From CAYZHM01 sp964478225 (lineage in GTDB: Bacteria; Pseudomonadota; Alphaproteobacteria; Micavibrionales; Micavibrionaceae), in contig CAYZHM010000013.1 in the NCBI GenBank assembly GCA_964478225.1, forward strand, positions 1 through 47,378: 47,378 bases of DNA. The letters are read 5' to 3'. The notes below the pieces were generated by a model. The model was not told where the DNA came from, made no database searches, and worked only from the letters and a program-made list of their open reading frames with translations. Each line of letters opens with the position of its first letter. Position 1 is the stretch's first letter. Below are positions 1-7,803 of this stretch, piece after piece. A program made the position numbers and the translations under genes.

Positions 1-509
1 ATGTCGGCGCTGCGTTGATACAGCTGGCAGGATAAGGTGCCGTCGGCGACGTAGAACTGGAAGAAGGCGTGGCAAGGCGGCAGGGCCATTTGGTCAATGA
101 CGCCCGGGTTAAACGCGACGACGAGCAGGCGGCGGCTGTCGGGGTTTTTCTTGATTTGTTCGACGACGTTTGCAAGTTGGTCGATTGTGCGGCCGTCAGC
201 GGTTTTCCAGCTGCGCCATTGCTCGCCATAGACAGGGCCGAGGTCGCCGTTTTCATCGGCCCATTCGTCCCAGATTTTGACGCCGTTGTCCTGGAGGTAT
301 TTGATGTTGGTGTCGCCGGCGATGAACCAGAGCAGTTCATGGATGATGGATTTGAGGTGACATTTCTTGGTGGTGACAAGGGGGAAGCCGTCTTGCAGGT
401 TAAAGCGCATTTGGCGGCCAAAGACGCTTAAGGTGCCGGTGCCGGTGCGGTCTTCTTTTTTGGTGCCGTTTTCCAGCACATCGCGCATGAGATCAAGATA
501 CTGTTTCAT
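1..509 (-). CDS. thyA: Thymidylate synthase, 5' part only (runs off the left edge)
   Basis: Makes dTMP from dUMP using methylene-tetrahydrofolate, in the cytoplasm. Reading the minus strand from the ATG at 509-507 gives 169 residues with no stop before the window edge. It begins MKQYLDLMRDVLENGTKKED and contains RTGTGT (21-26), the folate/nucleotide-site stretch WDEWADENGDLGPVYGEQWR, DSRR (124-127), and the catalytic cysteine in ALPPCHAFFQFY at residue 146, the same number as in E. coli ThyA. The last readable residues are QLYQRSAD, a conserved phosphate-binding stretch. The missing part should be about 95 residues, since the family is usually about 264 long. Nothing looks degraded. The first gene to its right points the other way, so the 223 bases between them should hold both promoters. 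Confidence 0.96.
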   Translation of the reverse strand, partial: MKQYLDLMRDVLENGTKKEDRTGTGTLSVFGRQMRFNLQDGFPLVTTKKCHLKSIIHELLWFIAGDTNIKYLQDNGVKIWDEWADENGDLGPVYGEQWRSWKTADGRTIDQLANVVEQIKKNPDSRRLLVVAFNPGVIDQMALPPCHAFFQFYVADGTLSCQLYQRSAD

Positions 510-675
510 TTTATTTTACATAACGCAAAATTTATGGGTGTGCGTTGTTCCTTGTTGCTCTTTGGTTACTTGGTTCCTGCTTTGCTGCAGGATCTTTTCA
601 TATAGCATGATTCCGAGTTTAGACCACGTATACGTGGAGTCACGGAAATTTTCGTAGATTCCCACGAGGTTTTTT

Positions 676-704
676 TTGACATAGTGTTTGGTGTGTGATT
701 AAGT
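676..704 (+). promoter_or_regulatory. Possible weak promoter for the HAD-like/TPR gene pair
   Basis: A perfect TTGACA lies at 676-681. At 17 bases' distance the -10 box would be TTAAGT (699-704), matching the consensus at only three of six positions, so this is a tentative call. A good ribosome site GAGGAG (721-726) follows, ahead of the ATG at 733. Confidence 0.25.
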
Positions 705-732
705 CCGCTCCTAAAACTGTGAGGAGTATTCT

Positions 733-1281
733 ATGAAGGACAATGCAAATAACGCATTTGGCGGTCATGAGCAGAAAGTGCCGACGCTTCATATTGTTTC
801 TGATGTTATGGGGACTTTGTTTTCAGTTCGGCAGCCACGCGGCGGGCCAGAGCAATATTTTGCGGATTATTTCTTGAGCCTTTTTCGCCTTGCACAGGCC
901 GGTCATCATTCCTTGTTTTTATCGTCACATCCCAGTCCTGATACTGTTGAGAGTATGAGAATGATGGCTCAATTGATTGAGTTGAGGAAATTGTGGAATT
1001 TTCTTGGTGAGCAGGAGCGCAAAAATCTTAAACAAAGCCAGCTTTATGCAGTTGGCCGTAAAGCTTTGTGGCAGCAAGAATGCGGGACTGAGCATATTGA
1101 TATCGTTATTGATGATGATGATCCATCCGAATGGTGTGGTAGCTATTCCGTCCATATCGTGCCCAATACGCCGAAATTTTATGCCTTCGTTGACGCTGTT
1201 TTGGACAACCCGCATCAGGACATTATGGCTCTTGCGCGGCGTGTGATTGAACTGAATGCGGCGCCGGGTGCGGAGCTTTAA
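733..1281 (+). CDS. HAD-like hydrolase-fold protein with altered active-site motif
   Basis: 182 residues. Order and spacing of short motifs resemble a haloacid-dehalogenase fold. A hydrophobic strand ends in SDVMGTLF (23-30), where HAD enzymes have DxDGT(L/V). A second strand ends in LFLSSHPS (61-68), matching the motif II Ser/Thr. A lysine follows in AVGRKAL (106-112), and DIVIDDDDPS (123-132) resembles the acidic motif IV. The first Asp (D24) is present but the second is Met (M26), so phosphatase chemistry may be lost or changed. Start: ATG with GAGGAG six bases upstream. It sits 20 bases before the acidic TPR-like gene, so the two are probably cotranscribed. No closer family was recognised; the fold assignment is inferred from motifs only. 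Confidence 0.6.
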   Translation: MKDNANNAFGGHEQKVPTLHIVSDVMGTLFSVRQPRGGPEQYFADYFLSLFRLAQAGHHSLFLSSHPSPDTVESMRMMAQLIELRKLWNFLGEQERKNLKQSQLYAVGRKALWQQECGTEHIDIVIDDDDPSEWCGSYSVHIVPNTPKFYAFVDAVLDNPHQDIMALARRVIELNAAPGAEL

Positions 1282-1301
1282 CGTTTAGAGGAGTTAGAAC
1301 A

Positions 1302-2096
1302 TTGAGTATCGATGATTATCAAGAAGATGAGTACGAGTATGATGAGTATGAGTATGATGAGTATGAGTATGATGATGAAGAAGAAAAACTTCAGAAGTTA
1401 AGGCAGGCGTATCTTGATTGTCCTCAGGATGCCAAGGCCGCTAAGGATCTGTCTTCTGCGTTGGTTAGTTATGAGCGTTATGACGAAGTTGTTAGGGTTT
1501 GTGAGAATGTCCTGGCTGAAATCGATATGGATGCAGTTGATCCGCTTTGGAAATCAATTATCCATGGTAATTATGCGTTGGGTTTAATTCACACAGACTC
1601 AAGTGATTTGGATCTGGTTATGGCAAATGCGCAGTTGGGCTTGCAGTGTGCGTATGATGATGACGAGTATTACAGTACGTTTGTCTGGTGGTTATTCGAA
1701 AATGGTTATTTAGAGGAAGTCAGAGAATTTCTTGAATGTCGTCTTTTGGAAGAGCCTGAGAATTGCGAGCATTTAGACAATATGGGTAATTATTGGGGAC
1801 TTAAAGGTGATGCCGAACAAGCGTTATATTATTTCCGATTGGCTTGTGATGGGGTGCGTGAGATCCTCGAAGATTCCTGTGGTATAGCCTATTTTGAAGA
1901 TAAAATAGAACGGGTTGAGGAAGCTTTTAGATGCGGTGAATTTTCGGCGTTATGGTTTGAGGACTATTTGGAAGAGTCCGCTCTTGTTATCTATAACCTT
2001 GAAGAAGATGATGGTCTTGATGAAGACGATGAACCCGACGAGGATTGGGGGCTGGATTTTGGCGTGTGGGGCAATGGGCCGTCCGGTCGCGATTAA
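1302..2096 (+). CDS. Acidic TPR-like protein with a tandem DEYEY repeat
   Basis: 264 residues from a TTG start, chosen because GAGGAG (1288-1293) lies eight bases upstream and no ATG is better placed. The N-terminus is a low-complexity acidic run: three near-identical DEYEY units (residues 8-24), made by a 15-base tandem DNA repeat at about 1328-1372. The middle is helical and looks like tetratricopeptide repeats (for example ENCEHLDNMGNYWGLKGDAEQALYYF, here quoted in two parts: ENCEHLDNMGNYWG then LKGDAEQALYYF, about 152-177). The C-terminus is again very acidic (EEDDGLDEDDEPDEDWGLD). No signal peptide or membrane segment. Probably a cytoplasmic protein-binding scaffold. Function unknown; it is likely in an operon with the HAD-like gene upstream. 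Confidence 0.65.
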   Translation: MSIDDYQEDEYEYDEYEYDEYEYDDEEEKLQKLRQAYLDCPQDAKAAKDLSSALVSYERYDEVVRVCENVLAEIDMDAVDPLWKSIIHGNYALGLIHTDSSDLDLVMANAQLGLQCAYDDDEYYSTFVWWLFENGYLEEVREFLECRLLEEPENCEHLDNMGNYWGLKGDAEQALYYFRLACDGVREILEDSCGIAYFEDKIERVEEAFRCGEFSALWFEDYLEESALVIYNLEEDDGLDEDDEPDEDWGLDFGVWGNGPSGRD

Positions 2097-2111
2097 ATCT
2101 TAACCTTTTCC

Positions 2112-2140
2112 TTGAAAAATTAACGTTTCTTAACTATAAT
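2112..2140 (+). promoter_or_regulatory. Promoter of the tmRNA gene
   Basis: TTGAAA (2112-2117), a 17-base spacer and a perfect TATAAT (2135-2140), as expected of a strong housekeeping promoter. Transcription would begin near 2147, just before the first stable hairpin of the tmRNA acceptor piece. Confidence 0.85.
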
Positions 2141-2146
2141 TATAGA

Positions 2147-2475
2147 TGCTGGCTTTGGCCAGATATGACGCTAAACGCGGGTGCGGAATAGGCGTATTGG
2201 ACCCGGGGGCAGTACCCGGCAGCTCCACCATTTTGGATGATGTCCAAAAGTACGGGGCTGAAACAGGATCGACAAGCGTAATAAAGGCATTTTGGGGCGT
2301 TCGGAATGGTATCCGCCGTTATCGGGCCATTACAATAGTTGCAAACGACAACTTTGTCGTAGCGAATGATAACAGCCGTTTGGTTGCTATCGCTGCTTAA
2401 TTGATCTTCGGATCAATTTTGTAGGTATTAGCTACAAATCAATTCCTTTGCTCTAGACAAGTGAAGGTGGGGGCT
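2147..2475 (+). ncRNA. ssrA: tmRNA, circularly permuted (two-piece alphaproteobacterial form)
   Basis: Rescues stalled ribosomes and tags the unfinished protein for proteolysis. The gene is permuted. The acceptor piece comes first (about 2147-2230): a T-arm with 5-bp stem CCGGG/CCCGG (2203-2219), then CAGCTCC, A and an encoded CCA (2228-2230). A 23-base spacer (2231-2253) follows. The coding piece then starts with GGGGCTG (2254-2260), which pairs with CAGCTCC over seven bases to form the split acceptor stem. AAGCGTAATA in the coding piece can pair with TATGACGCTA in the acceptor piece (P2 helix, mismatched at two positions, one of them terminal). The tag frame runs 2341-2400 and encodes ANDNFVVANDNSRLVAIAA then TAA. 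Hairpins follow at 2401-2416 (UUCG loop) and 2418-2438. The exact ends of both pieces are estimates. An apparent 84-codon frame over this region is not a gene. Confidence 0.93.
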
Positions 2476-2512
2476 GGCCGGTCCCTCGCAACAGAAACCG
2501 GCCATTTTTCTT
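2476..2512 (+). terminator. Rho-independent terminator after tmRNA
   Basis: Stem GGCCGGT (2476-2482) with ACCGGCC (2497-2503), a 14-base loop, then a T-rich tract (ATTTTTCTTTTTT). It closes the ssrA transcript. Confidence 0.85.
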
Positions 2513-2522
2513 TTTTAAAGCT

Positions 2523-2610
2523 CTGCAAATCGTTGTTTTCTCGACTTCCGGTACTCACCTATTTCAATAGGTTCCGTTCCGGTTCTCGAAAACAATCGAT
2601 TTTCGATGAC
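2523..2610. repeat. Dispersed long inverted repeat, copy A
   Basis: Begins CTGCAAAT and ends near ATTTTCG. The outer arms TTGTTTTC and GAAAACAA pair, the flanking ATCG/CGAT extends them, and the centre CCTATT-TC-AATAGG forms a perfect small hairpin. CTTCCGGT and TTCCGGTTCTCG flank the centre in the same orientation. The same plan recurs at 23662-23758 and 28048-28145. Confidence 0.75.
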
Positions 2611-2656
2611 TTTAAAAAAGAAAAATCTTTGTCGCCTCTAGAAGCATTCCTTTTTT

Positions 2657-4672
2657 GTGTTTAAACTTGCGCGGATGGAGAGGATGTCTGTTGCGAATAT
2701 CGCGTTTGCGGTGTGGTGGTTGTTGTGCTTCGCTTTTTTGCTGATGCCTTTGCCTGACTATGATGCACATTTTTTTATTGCAGGATTTTGTGTGTTATGT
2801 TGCGGGATTGTCGGTGCGATTGCGTTGTTGCCTTCCCGCGGAGAATTACACTTTCCAGCTTCGCCTCTGCTTTTCTTAATGGCCGCATTTTGGGCGGTTG
2901 CAGGGCTTAGTGTCGTTTTTTCAGAGATCCCATTCATCAGTTATATTTTCTTTTGCTTTTTTAGTGTGATGCCTCTGGCGTTGATTTTTTCATTTTTGCA
3001 GGGCGATCGCGATGGATATTTTAAGGGTGTTTATATTGCATCTTTGATTGCTTTTGCTGCGTTGTCGATTTCAACGTTGGTGCAATATTTTTTCTTTCAT
3101 GAGTTGCTTTATAACGGACGTGCGCATTTCCCGGCGGCGGACCCGAATTCTTTGGCGGGGATTTTATCACTAGGGTTTTTTGCTTTTTATGCGTTGATGG
3201 TTGGCAAGAAAGACAAGCTTTTAAACAATCTGGGTTTGTTGGGGGCTGCGCTTTGTTTTGTGGCGTTGCTGAGTACCGGGAGCAGGGGGGCGTTTGTTTC
3301 GCTCTTGGTTGGGGTGGCCGTTTTCGTTGTGATTGGCAGGGATATTGTCCGGCCGCATGCACGTTGTCATGGTGCGCTTGTGGTGCTTGGGTTGTTGGGT
3401 TTTATGGCGGTCTCGTATTTCAAGCCGGAAGTCGCAAGTCAGACACCTTATGAGATTTTGACCAAGACCGTAGCGGGTGAGACTTCAGTTTTGTCCGATA
3501 GGGTCCAAGTTTGGCAATCGACGTGGAAGATTATTGAGCAGCATTTTTGGACAGGAATCGGCGTCGGAACGTTTTTTCTTTATTATCCGGAATTCCGCAC
3601 AGAGGTAAATACGGCCGGGTTTATGGCGCATAATGACCCGTTGCATTTCTGGGCGGAGATGGGCGTTGTTGCGCCGATTTTGTTTTATGCCATCGCTATT
3701 TATTTTATTTTGAAATCGTTTCAAGCTTTTAAAATTGCTGCGGATGATAAGGGTGCTTTTTTGCGGATTTTGTTGCCGTTTTGTGCGTTGGGCGCGCTTG
3801 TGTTGAATACACATATTACGTTTCTTTTTTATATTTTGCCGATTTTGTTTTTGATTGGGACCGCGATGGCGTTTTGGTTTCATGAGGTTGAAAAACTTTC
3901 GCCTTCGAGACCAGTTCGGTTGACCGGAGGGCGGCAGATTGAGAATTTTTCTGTGCAATTGATGATGATTGTTCTGGTTTTTTGTATGGCGTATCCGTTT
4001 GTGCGGCTTGAGGGCAGCGAAGTTTTGATGCGCTATTCCAAAGAGCGCGTTCAGGCCGGCGATTTGGATGGGTTTGTTAAATTTGCAAATCAAGCGCGTG
4101 ATTTATCTTGGAATCTTAATGGACGGGCAGAAGCGTATGCGGCGACGGTTCCTTCTGGAATTTTGCGGGCAAGAAAGACGCTTACTCAGAAGGAAAAAAT
4201 TGAGTTGATCGATGAGGGACGGAGGCTTTTTGAAGAATCCATACGGCTTAATCCGCGCTTGAGCAGCTTTTATTATGAGCTTTCCGTTTTATCCGAGAAG
4301 GCAAAAGAAGAGTTTCCTGAGCGATACAAAGATATGCCTGATCCGCTTGAGCTTATGCGGACCGCGGCGAGGCTTAATCCGCAGCATGCGAATACACGGG
4401 TGCGCTTTGCAGATCTTTTGGAAAAAAGAGGGGATAAAGTTGAGGCCTATCAGGTCATGAAGGACGGGTTGGTTTGGCAGAAGATGGACCCTAATCCTCT
4501 GGATTATTTTCGAAAATTGGCCTCGATGGCTCAGCAAAATAAAGATAAAGAAACTCAAGAGCTTGCAATTAAAAGGGTCATCGAGTTGACACGTGGAAAT
4601 CAAGGCGCAAAAGCCGTTCCGCAGAACTTGGGTCAGTATGAAGATTTCTTGTCCACACCTGGTGGTAAATAA
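2657..4672 (+). CDS. O-antigen ligase/polymerase-like membrane protein with C-terminal TPR-like region
   Basis: 671 residues from the GTG at 2657; ATGs at 2675 or 2684 are equally possible, since no clear ribosome site decides. The first 440 residues hold about ten to twelve membrane segments and show Wzy_C/WaaL family marks: AHFPAADPNSLAGILSLG (157-173), STGSRGAF (206-213) with the key arginine, and a long loop ending in AHNDPLHFWAEMG (324-336) with the conserved His. The last 220 residues are soluble and TPR-like (for example FEESIRLNPRLSSFYYELSV and MRTAARLNPQHANTRVRFAD). Such proteins join or polymerise lipid-linked glycans on the periplasmic face; TPR-tailed versions can also be O-glycosyltransferases for proteins. 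The substrate cannot be told. It is not in the 37-44 kb polysaccharide block. Confidence 0.8.
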   Translation: MFKLARMERMSVANIAFAVWWLLCFAFLLMPLPDYDAHFFIAGFCVLCCGIVGAIALLPSRGELHFPASPLLFLMAAFWAVAGLSVVFSEIPFISYIFFCFFSVMPLALIFSFLQGDRDGYFKGVYIASLIAFAALSISTLVQYFFFHELLYNGRAHFPAADPNSLAGILSLGFFAFYALMVGKKDKLLNNLGLLGAALCFVALLSTGSRGAFVSLLVGVAVFVVIGRDIVRPHARCHGALVVLGLLGFMAVSYFKPEVASQTPYEILTKTVAGETSVLSDRVQVWQSTWKIIEQHFWTGIGVGTFFLYYPEFRTEVNTAGFMAHNDPLHFWAEMGVVAPILFYAIAIYFILKSFQAFKIAADDKGAFLRILLPFCALGALVLNTHITFLFYILPILFLIGTAMAFWFHEVEKLSPSRPVRLTGGRQIENFSVQLMMIVLVFCMAYPFVRLEGSEVLMRYSKERVQAGDLDGFVKFANQARDLSWNLNGRAEAYAATVPSGILRARKTLTQKEKIELIDEGRRLFEESIRLNPRLSSFYYELSVLSEKAKEEFPERYKDMPDPLELMRTAARLNPQHANTRVRFADLLEKRGDKVEAYQVMKDGLVWQKMDPNPLDYFRKLASMAQQNKDKETQELAIKRVIELTRGNQGAKAVPQNLGQYEDFLSTPGGK

Positions 4673-4731
4673 CAGACATCAAACTGCATGCCCTCTTGTC
4701 ATTGGGCGTGCAATCTGCCACACATAGAAGC

Positions 4732-5226
4732 ATGAGAGACGATGACGAAGTCTTGAGATATGACAAGATGGTGGAGGGCGCCCTGCGAGGTGTTGTCCGC
4801 ACGTCTATTGAAGAGGTTATGACGCACGGGTTGCCGGGTGATCATCATTTTTATATTACGTTTTTAACGGATTATCCTGGGGTAAAAATTCCTGATTATT
4901 TGCGTGATCGTTATCCTGGTGAGATGACGATTGTATTGCAGTATCAGTTTTCTGATTTGGGAATTGATCGCGAAAAATTGAATGTGACGTTGTCGTTTAA
5001 TAATATTCCCGAGAGATTGGAAATTCCGTTGGCGGCGATCAGTATTTTTGCTGATCCGTCGGTTAATTTTGCGCTTCAGTTTCAGCCTATGGGCGAGGAC
5101 CTTGAAGAGTCTGATCTTGAGATATTTGAAGACGATGATGGGCCTGATGATGGTGGTCCTAGCGGCAGCAAAGACGACGGTAAAAAAGGTGAAGTCGTTT
5201 CTTTGGACCAGTTTAGGAAGAAATGA
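4732..5226 (+). CDS. sspB: SspB, ClpXP adaptor for ssrA-tagged proteins (alphaproteobacterial type)
   Basis: 164 residues. Binds the tmRNA-encoded tag and hands tagged proteins to the ClpXP protease. The start is set at ATG 4732 (MRDDDEVLRYDKMVEGALRG), the usual beginning of the family; a TTG at 4696 would add 12 residues but matches nothing known. The core holds PGDHHFYITFLTDYPGVKIPDYL and the strand FNNIPERLEIPLAAISIFADPSVNFALQF (each read as continuous in the protein, conserved in the PF04386 family). A flexible acidic linker (GEDLEESD...DDGGPSGSKDD) leads to the C-terminal VVSLDQFRKK, the short tail that docks on the ClpX N-domain. The gene overlaps the hydrolase gene downstream by ATGA. 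Its partner tmRNA lies 2.3 kb upstream. Confidence 0.92.
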   Translation: MRDDDEVLRYDKMVEGALRGVVRTSIEEVMTHGLPGDHHFYITFLTDYPGVKIPDYLRDRYPGEMTIVLQYQFSDLGIDREKLNVTLSFNNIPERLEIPLAAISIFADPSVNFALQFQPMGEDLEESDLEIFEDDDGPDDGGPSGSKDDGKKGEVVSLDQFRKK

Positions 5227-6203
5227 GTGGTGCCATGTTTTGGCGCGATAATATAGATCCTTCCGCCGAGCCGTTTAAAGTTCTTATTAAAAAAGGTGAG
5301 TTTATTGATGAGGAACGGCACGGGCGTTTGGTTCCTTACAAGATTTATTATCCGGCGGCGCATAATCTCAAAAAAATTCCAATTGTGTTGTGGTCCCATG
5401 GGTTTGGCGGAAACCAGGATGGCGCTTCGTTTCTTTCACGATTTTTAGCGGCAAACGGTTTTATTCTCGTCCATATGACGCATATCGGTACGGATTCACG
5501 TTTGTGGGAGGGAAAGCCGGGGCATCCGTGGGATATTTTGCGCAAAACTGTTATCAAGCGCCAGACGACGATCAGCCGGTTTGAGGATGTGCCGTTGACG
5601 CTGGATCGTCTGCATAATTGGGCGAAGCAGCATCCTGAGGCTGGTGCTTATATGGACTTTGATAATATTGGCATGTCAGGCCATTCGTTTGGGGCGTTGA
5701 CCACGCAGGTTATGGCAGGGATGTTGTTTCCGGGCGAAGACCATAAATCCAAGAGTTTTAAAGAGCCACGTTTTAAAGCGGGGATTTTGTATAGCCCTGT
5801 GCCGGTCGATCATTTAGGGCCGGATGATGCGGGTGGAGCGGAAGCCTCTGCGGAGGTTTATGCGGGGATTGATATTCCGCTTATGCATATGACGGGGACA
5901 GAAGATTCTTCGCCGATTAGCGGAATTTCTTATGATCACAGGTTTGCAGTTTATGAGGGCAGCACCAAGGCAGATAAGTATTTGCTGGTAAAAGAGGGCG
6001 GCGATCATATGGTTTATAACGGCACGCGCGGGAAGCTTGGAGAGAATCCGCTGCGGGAGCGGCATGAGGACATTATCAAGATTACAGCGCTGGCGTTTTG
6101 GGAGGCGTATTTGAAGGGGAATGAGGCAGCGAAAGAATGGCTTGCCGGGGCGGGAGCGCAGGCCTATATCGATGGATATGGAGAGCTTAGGGTGAAGGTA
6201 TGA
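5223..6203 (+). CDS. Alpha/beta hydrolase (dienelactone hydrolase / PAF-acetylhydrolase-like)
   Basis: 326 residues, no signal peptide. The fold marks are an oxyanion-hole stretch PIVLWSHGFGGNQDG (53-67), the nucleophile elbow GMSGHSFGALT (150-160) with Ser155, a likely acid near MTGTEDSSP (about 228), and the catalytic histidine in EGGDHMVYNG (His262). The length and the long insertion after the elbow resemble bacterial platelet-activating-factor acetylhydrolase-like or predicted dienelactone hydrolase proteins. The substrate is unknown; it is probably a soluble ester or lipid hydrolase. It overlaps sspB upstream and the ABC ATPase downstream by four bases each (ATGA), so the three genes are likely translationally coupled in one operon. 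Confidence 0.82.
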   Translation: MSGAMFWRDNIDPSAEPFKVLIKKGEFIDEERHGRLVPYKIYYPAAHNLKKIPIVLWSHGFGGNQDGASFLSRFLAANGFILVHMTHIGTDSRLWEGKPGHPWDILRKTVIKRQTTISRFEDVPLTLDRLHNWAKQHPEAGAYMDFDNIGMSGHSFGALTTQVMAGMLFPGEDHKSKSFKEPRFKAGILYSPVPVDHLGPDDAGGAEASAEVYAGIDIPLMHMTGTEDSSPISGISYDHRFAVYEGSTKADKYLLVKEGGDHMVYNGTRGKLGENPLRERHEDIIKITALAFWEAYLKGNEAAKEWLAGAGAQAYIDGYGELRVKV

Positions 6204-7129
6204 AAAACGCAGTTGAAATCAAGAATTTAAACAAGACTTATAAAGGGTCGAAGAAATCCGGGCCGAAAGTGGCGTTGAAGGATGTTTCTCTGGATATTCC
6301 TCAAGGGTCTATTTTTGGATTGCTGGGGCCGAACGGGGCAGGCAAATCGACCATCATCAATATTATGGCGGGTCTGGTGATGAAAACATCGGGCAGCGTC
6401 AAAATCTGGGACATTGATATTGATCAAAATATGCGGAGCGCGAAATCGGCGATTGGTGTTGTTCCGCAAGAGATTAATTACGATCCGTTTTTTACGCCGC
6501 GGGAATTGCTTGAGTTACAGGCGGGTCTTTATGGCGTGCCGAAGGCCGAGCGGCGGACGATGGATGTTTTGCGGATGGTGGGGCTTGAAGACAAGGCGGA
6601 GGCGTATACACGGTCGCTATCTGGCGGGATGAGACGGCGTTTGATGGTGGCGAAGGCGATGGTGCATAATCCGCCGGTGTTGGTTTTGGATGAGCCGAGC
6701 GCGGGGGTTGATGTGGAGCTTCGTAAGCAATTGTGGGCGAATGTTCGTGAGTTGAATAAGCGCGGGGTGACTATTATTTTGACGACGCATTATCTCGAGG
6801 AAGCAGAAGAATTGTGCGACAAGATTGCGATTATTAATCATGGCGAAATTATTGCGTGCGAAGATAAAGAGGATTTGGTTGCACGGATTAGTAACAAAGA
6901 AATTCGTTTTCGGTTGGACCGGGAATTTGATGCGGTTCCGGCTGGGCTGGACGTTTTTGGAGCTGTCAAGGCGGGCAAGCGCACGGTGGTTATTCGTTAT
7001 TCGCCGAATGAACAGGATGTGGGCGCGATGATTGCTGCGGTGCAGGCGAGTGGATATGGCATTGCGGATATCACCACGGATGAGAGCGATCTTGAGGATG
7101 TGTTCTTGCAGCTGACGGGGCATGCCTGA
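6200..7129 (+). CDS. ABC transporter ATP-binding protein (ABC-2 exporter type)
   Basis: 309 residues. A complete nucleotide-binding domain: Walker A GPNGAGKST (43-51), Q-loop VVPQ (Gln90), signature LSGGM (140-144), Walker B VLVLDEPSAGVD (160-171) with Glu165, and switch His197 in TTHYLEEAEELCD. The C-terminal 90 residues (ISNKEIRFRL... DESDLEDVFLQLTG) are the extra domain typical of ATPases that pair with ABC-2 permeases (NatA/YadG/DrrA-like). No permease gene lies next to it in this window, which is unusual; it must pair with a membrane partner coded elsewhere. It overlaps the hydrolase gene by ATGA, and a small CBS protein follows 74 bases later. Confidence 0.93.
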   Translation: MKNAVEIKNLNKTYKGSKKSGPKVALKDVSLDIPQGSIFGLLGPNGAGKSTIINIMAGLVMKTSGSVKIWDIDIDQNMRSAKSAIGVVPQEINYDPFFTPRELLELQAGLYGVPKAERRTMDVLRMVGLEDKAEAYTRSLSGGMRRRLMVAKAMVHNPPVLVLDEPSAGVDVELRKQLWANVRELNKRGVTIILTTHYLEEAEELCDKIAIINHGEIIACEDKEDLVARISNKEIRFRLDREFDAVPAGLDVFGAVKAGKRTVVIRYSPNEQDVGAMIAAVQASGYGIADITTDESDLEDVFLQLTGHA

Positions 7130-7203
7130 TTTTTAAGGAACTTAAGCTCTTTTCCGAGCGTTGTTGGAGTCCAGACCATTTAAGACAGGAAAGGATTTCA
7201 ATC

Positions 7204-7644
7204 ATGAAAATCAAAGACATTATGACAGAGGAATGTAAGTGGGGTGCGCGCAATATGACGGTTGCGCAGGCCGCGAAAATTATGGCGCAAAAGGACATCG
7301 GATTTTTACCGGTTGGATGCACGCAGCAAGATAAACTTGTTGGGACGGTTACGGACAGGGATATTGTTGTGAAATGTCTTGCTGAGGGTAAAGATCCGGA
7401 GAAATGCACGATTGAGGAGATTATGGAGGAGGGAGGCGTTCTGTATTGTTATGATGATCAGGACGTTGAAGAGATTTGCGACAATATGGCGGATGTCCGG
7501 GTTCATCGTTTTCCTGTGGTTGACCGCGATAAGCGTTTGGTTGGCGTGGTGTCGTTTGGTGACATCGCCCAGGCGGCGAATGAGCGCAATATAGGCGAAA
7601 CTCAGCAGAAAATGACGCGCGAGTGCGGAAAAAGGGCGGTTTAG
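7204..7644 (+). CDS. Two-CBS-domain protein
   Basis: 146 residues made almost wholly of two CBS domains: residues 1-64 (MKIKDIMTEE... IGFLPVG... KLVGTVTDRDIVVKCL) and about 70-132 (TIEEIMEE... VHRFPVVDRDKRLVGVVSFGDIAQA). The VGTVTDRDI and VGVVSFGDI segments are the adenosine-nucleotide-binding loops. Such stand-alone proteins sense AMP/ATP or related ligands and modulate another enzyme or channel; the partner is not evident here. Good ribosome site (AGGAAAGGA) before the ATG. Confidence 0.9.
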   Translation: MKIKDIMTEECKWGARNMTVAQAAKIMAQKDIGFLPVGCTQQDKLVGTVTDRDIVVKCLAEGKDPEKCTIEEIMEEGGVLYCYDDQDVEEICDNMADVRVHRFPVVDRDKRLVGVVSFGDIAQAANERNIGETQQKMTRECGKRAV

Positions 7645-7704
7645 TTTTCGCCGCGGACAGAGTGCTGGATTTTTTACCGCTGTATGGCTATAACGGGTGC
7701 TGAA

Positions 7705-7781
7705 GCGCCCGTAGCTCAGTCGGATAGAGTGTTGGTTTCCGAAGCCAAAGGTCGCAGGTTCGAATCCTGCCGGGCGCGCCA
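7705..7781 (+). tRNA. tRNA-Arg (anticodon CCG)
   Basis: 77 bases with all arms. The acceptor stem GCGCCCG/CGGGCGC is perfect. The D-arm is GCTC-AGTCGGATA-GAGT, the anticodon loop TTCCGAA has CCG at 7739-7741, and the T-arm CGCAGG-TTCGAATC-CTGC carries GGTTCGAATCC. The discriminator is G and the CCA is encoded. It reads CGG arginine codons. Confidence 0.96.
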
Positions 7782-7803
7782 TTTTCACTGTTTTTTCTGG
7801 ATT

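Noticed and set aside
69..431. A 120-codon plus-strand frame
   Set aside because: It is antisense to thyA, which matches the family residue by residue.
2146..2400. An 84-codon open frame ending TAA
   Set aside because: It overlays the tmRNA gene: its last 19 codons are the tag, and the earlier part folds as the acceptor piece, spacer and 5' coding piece.
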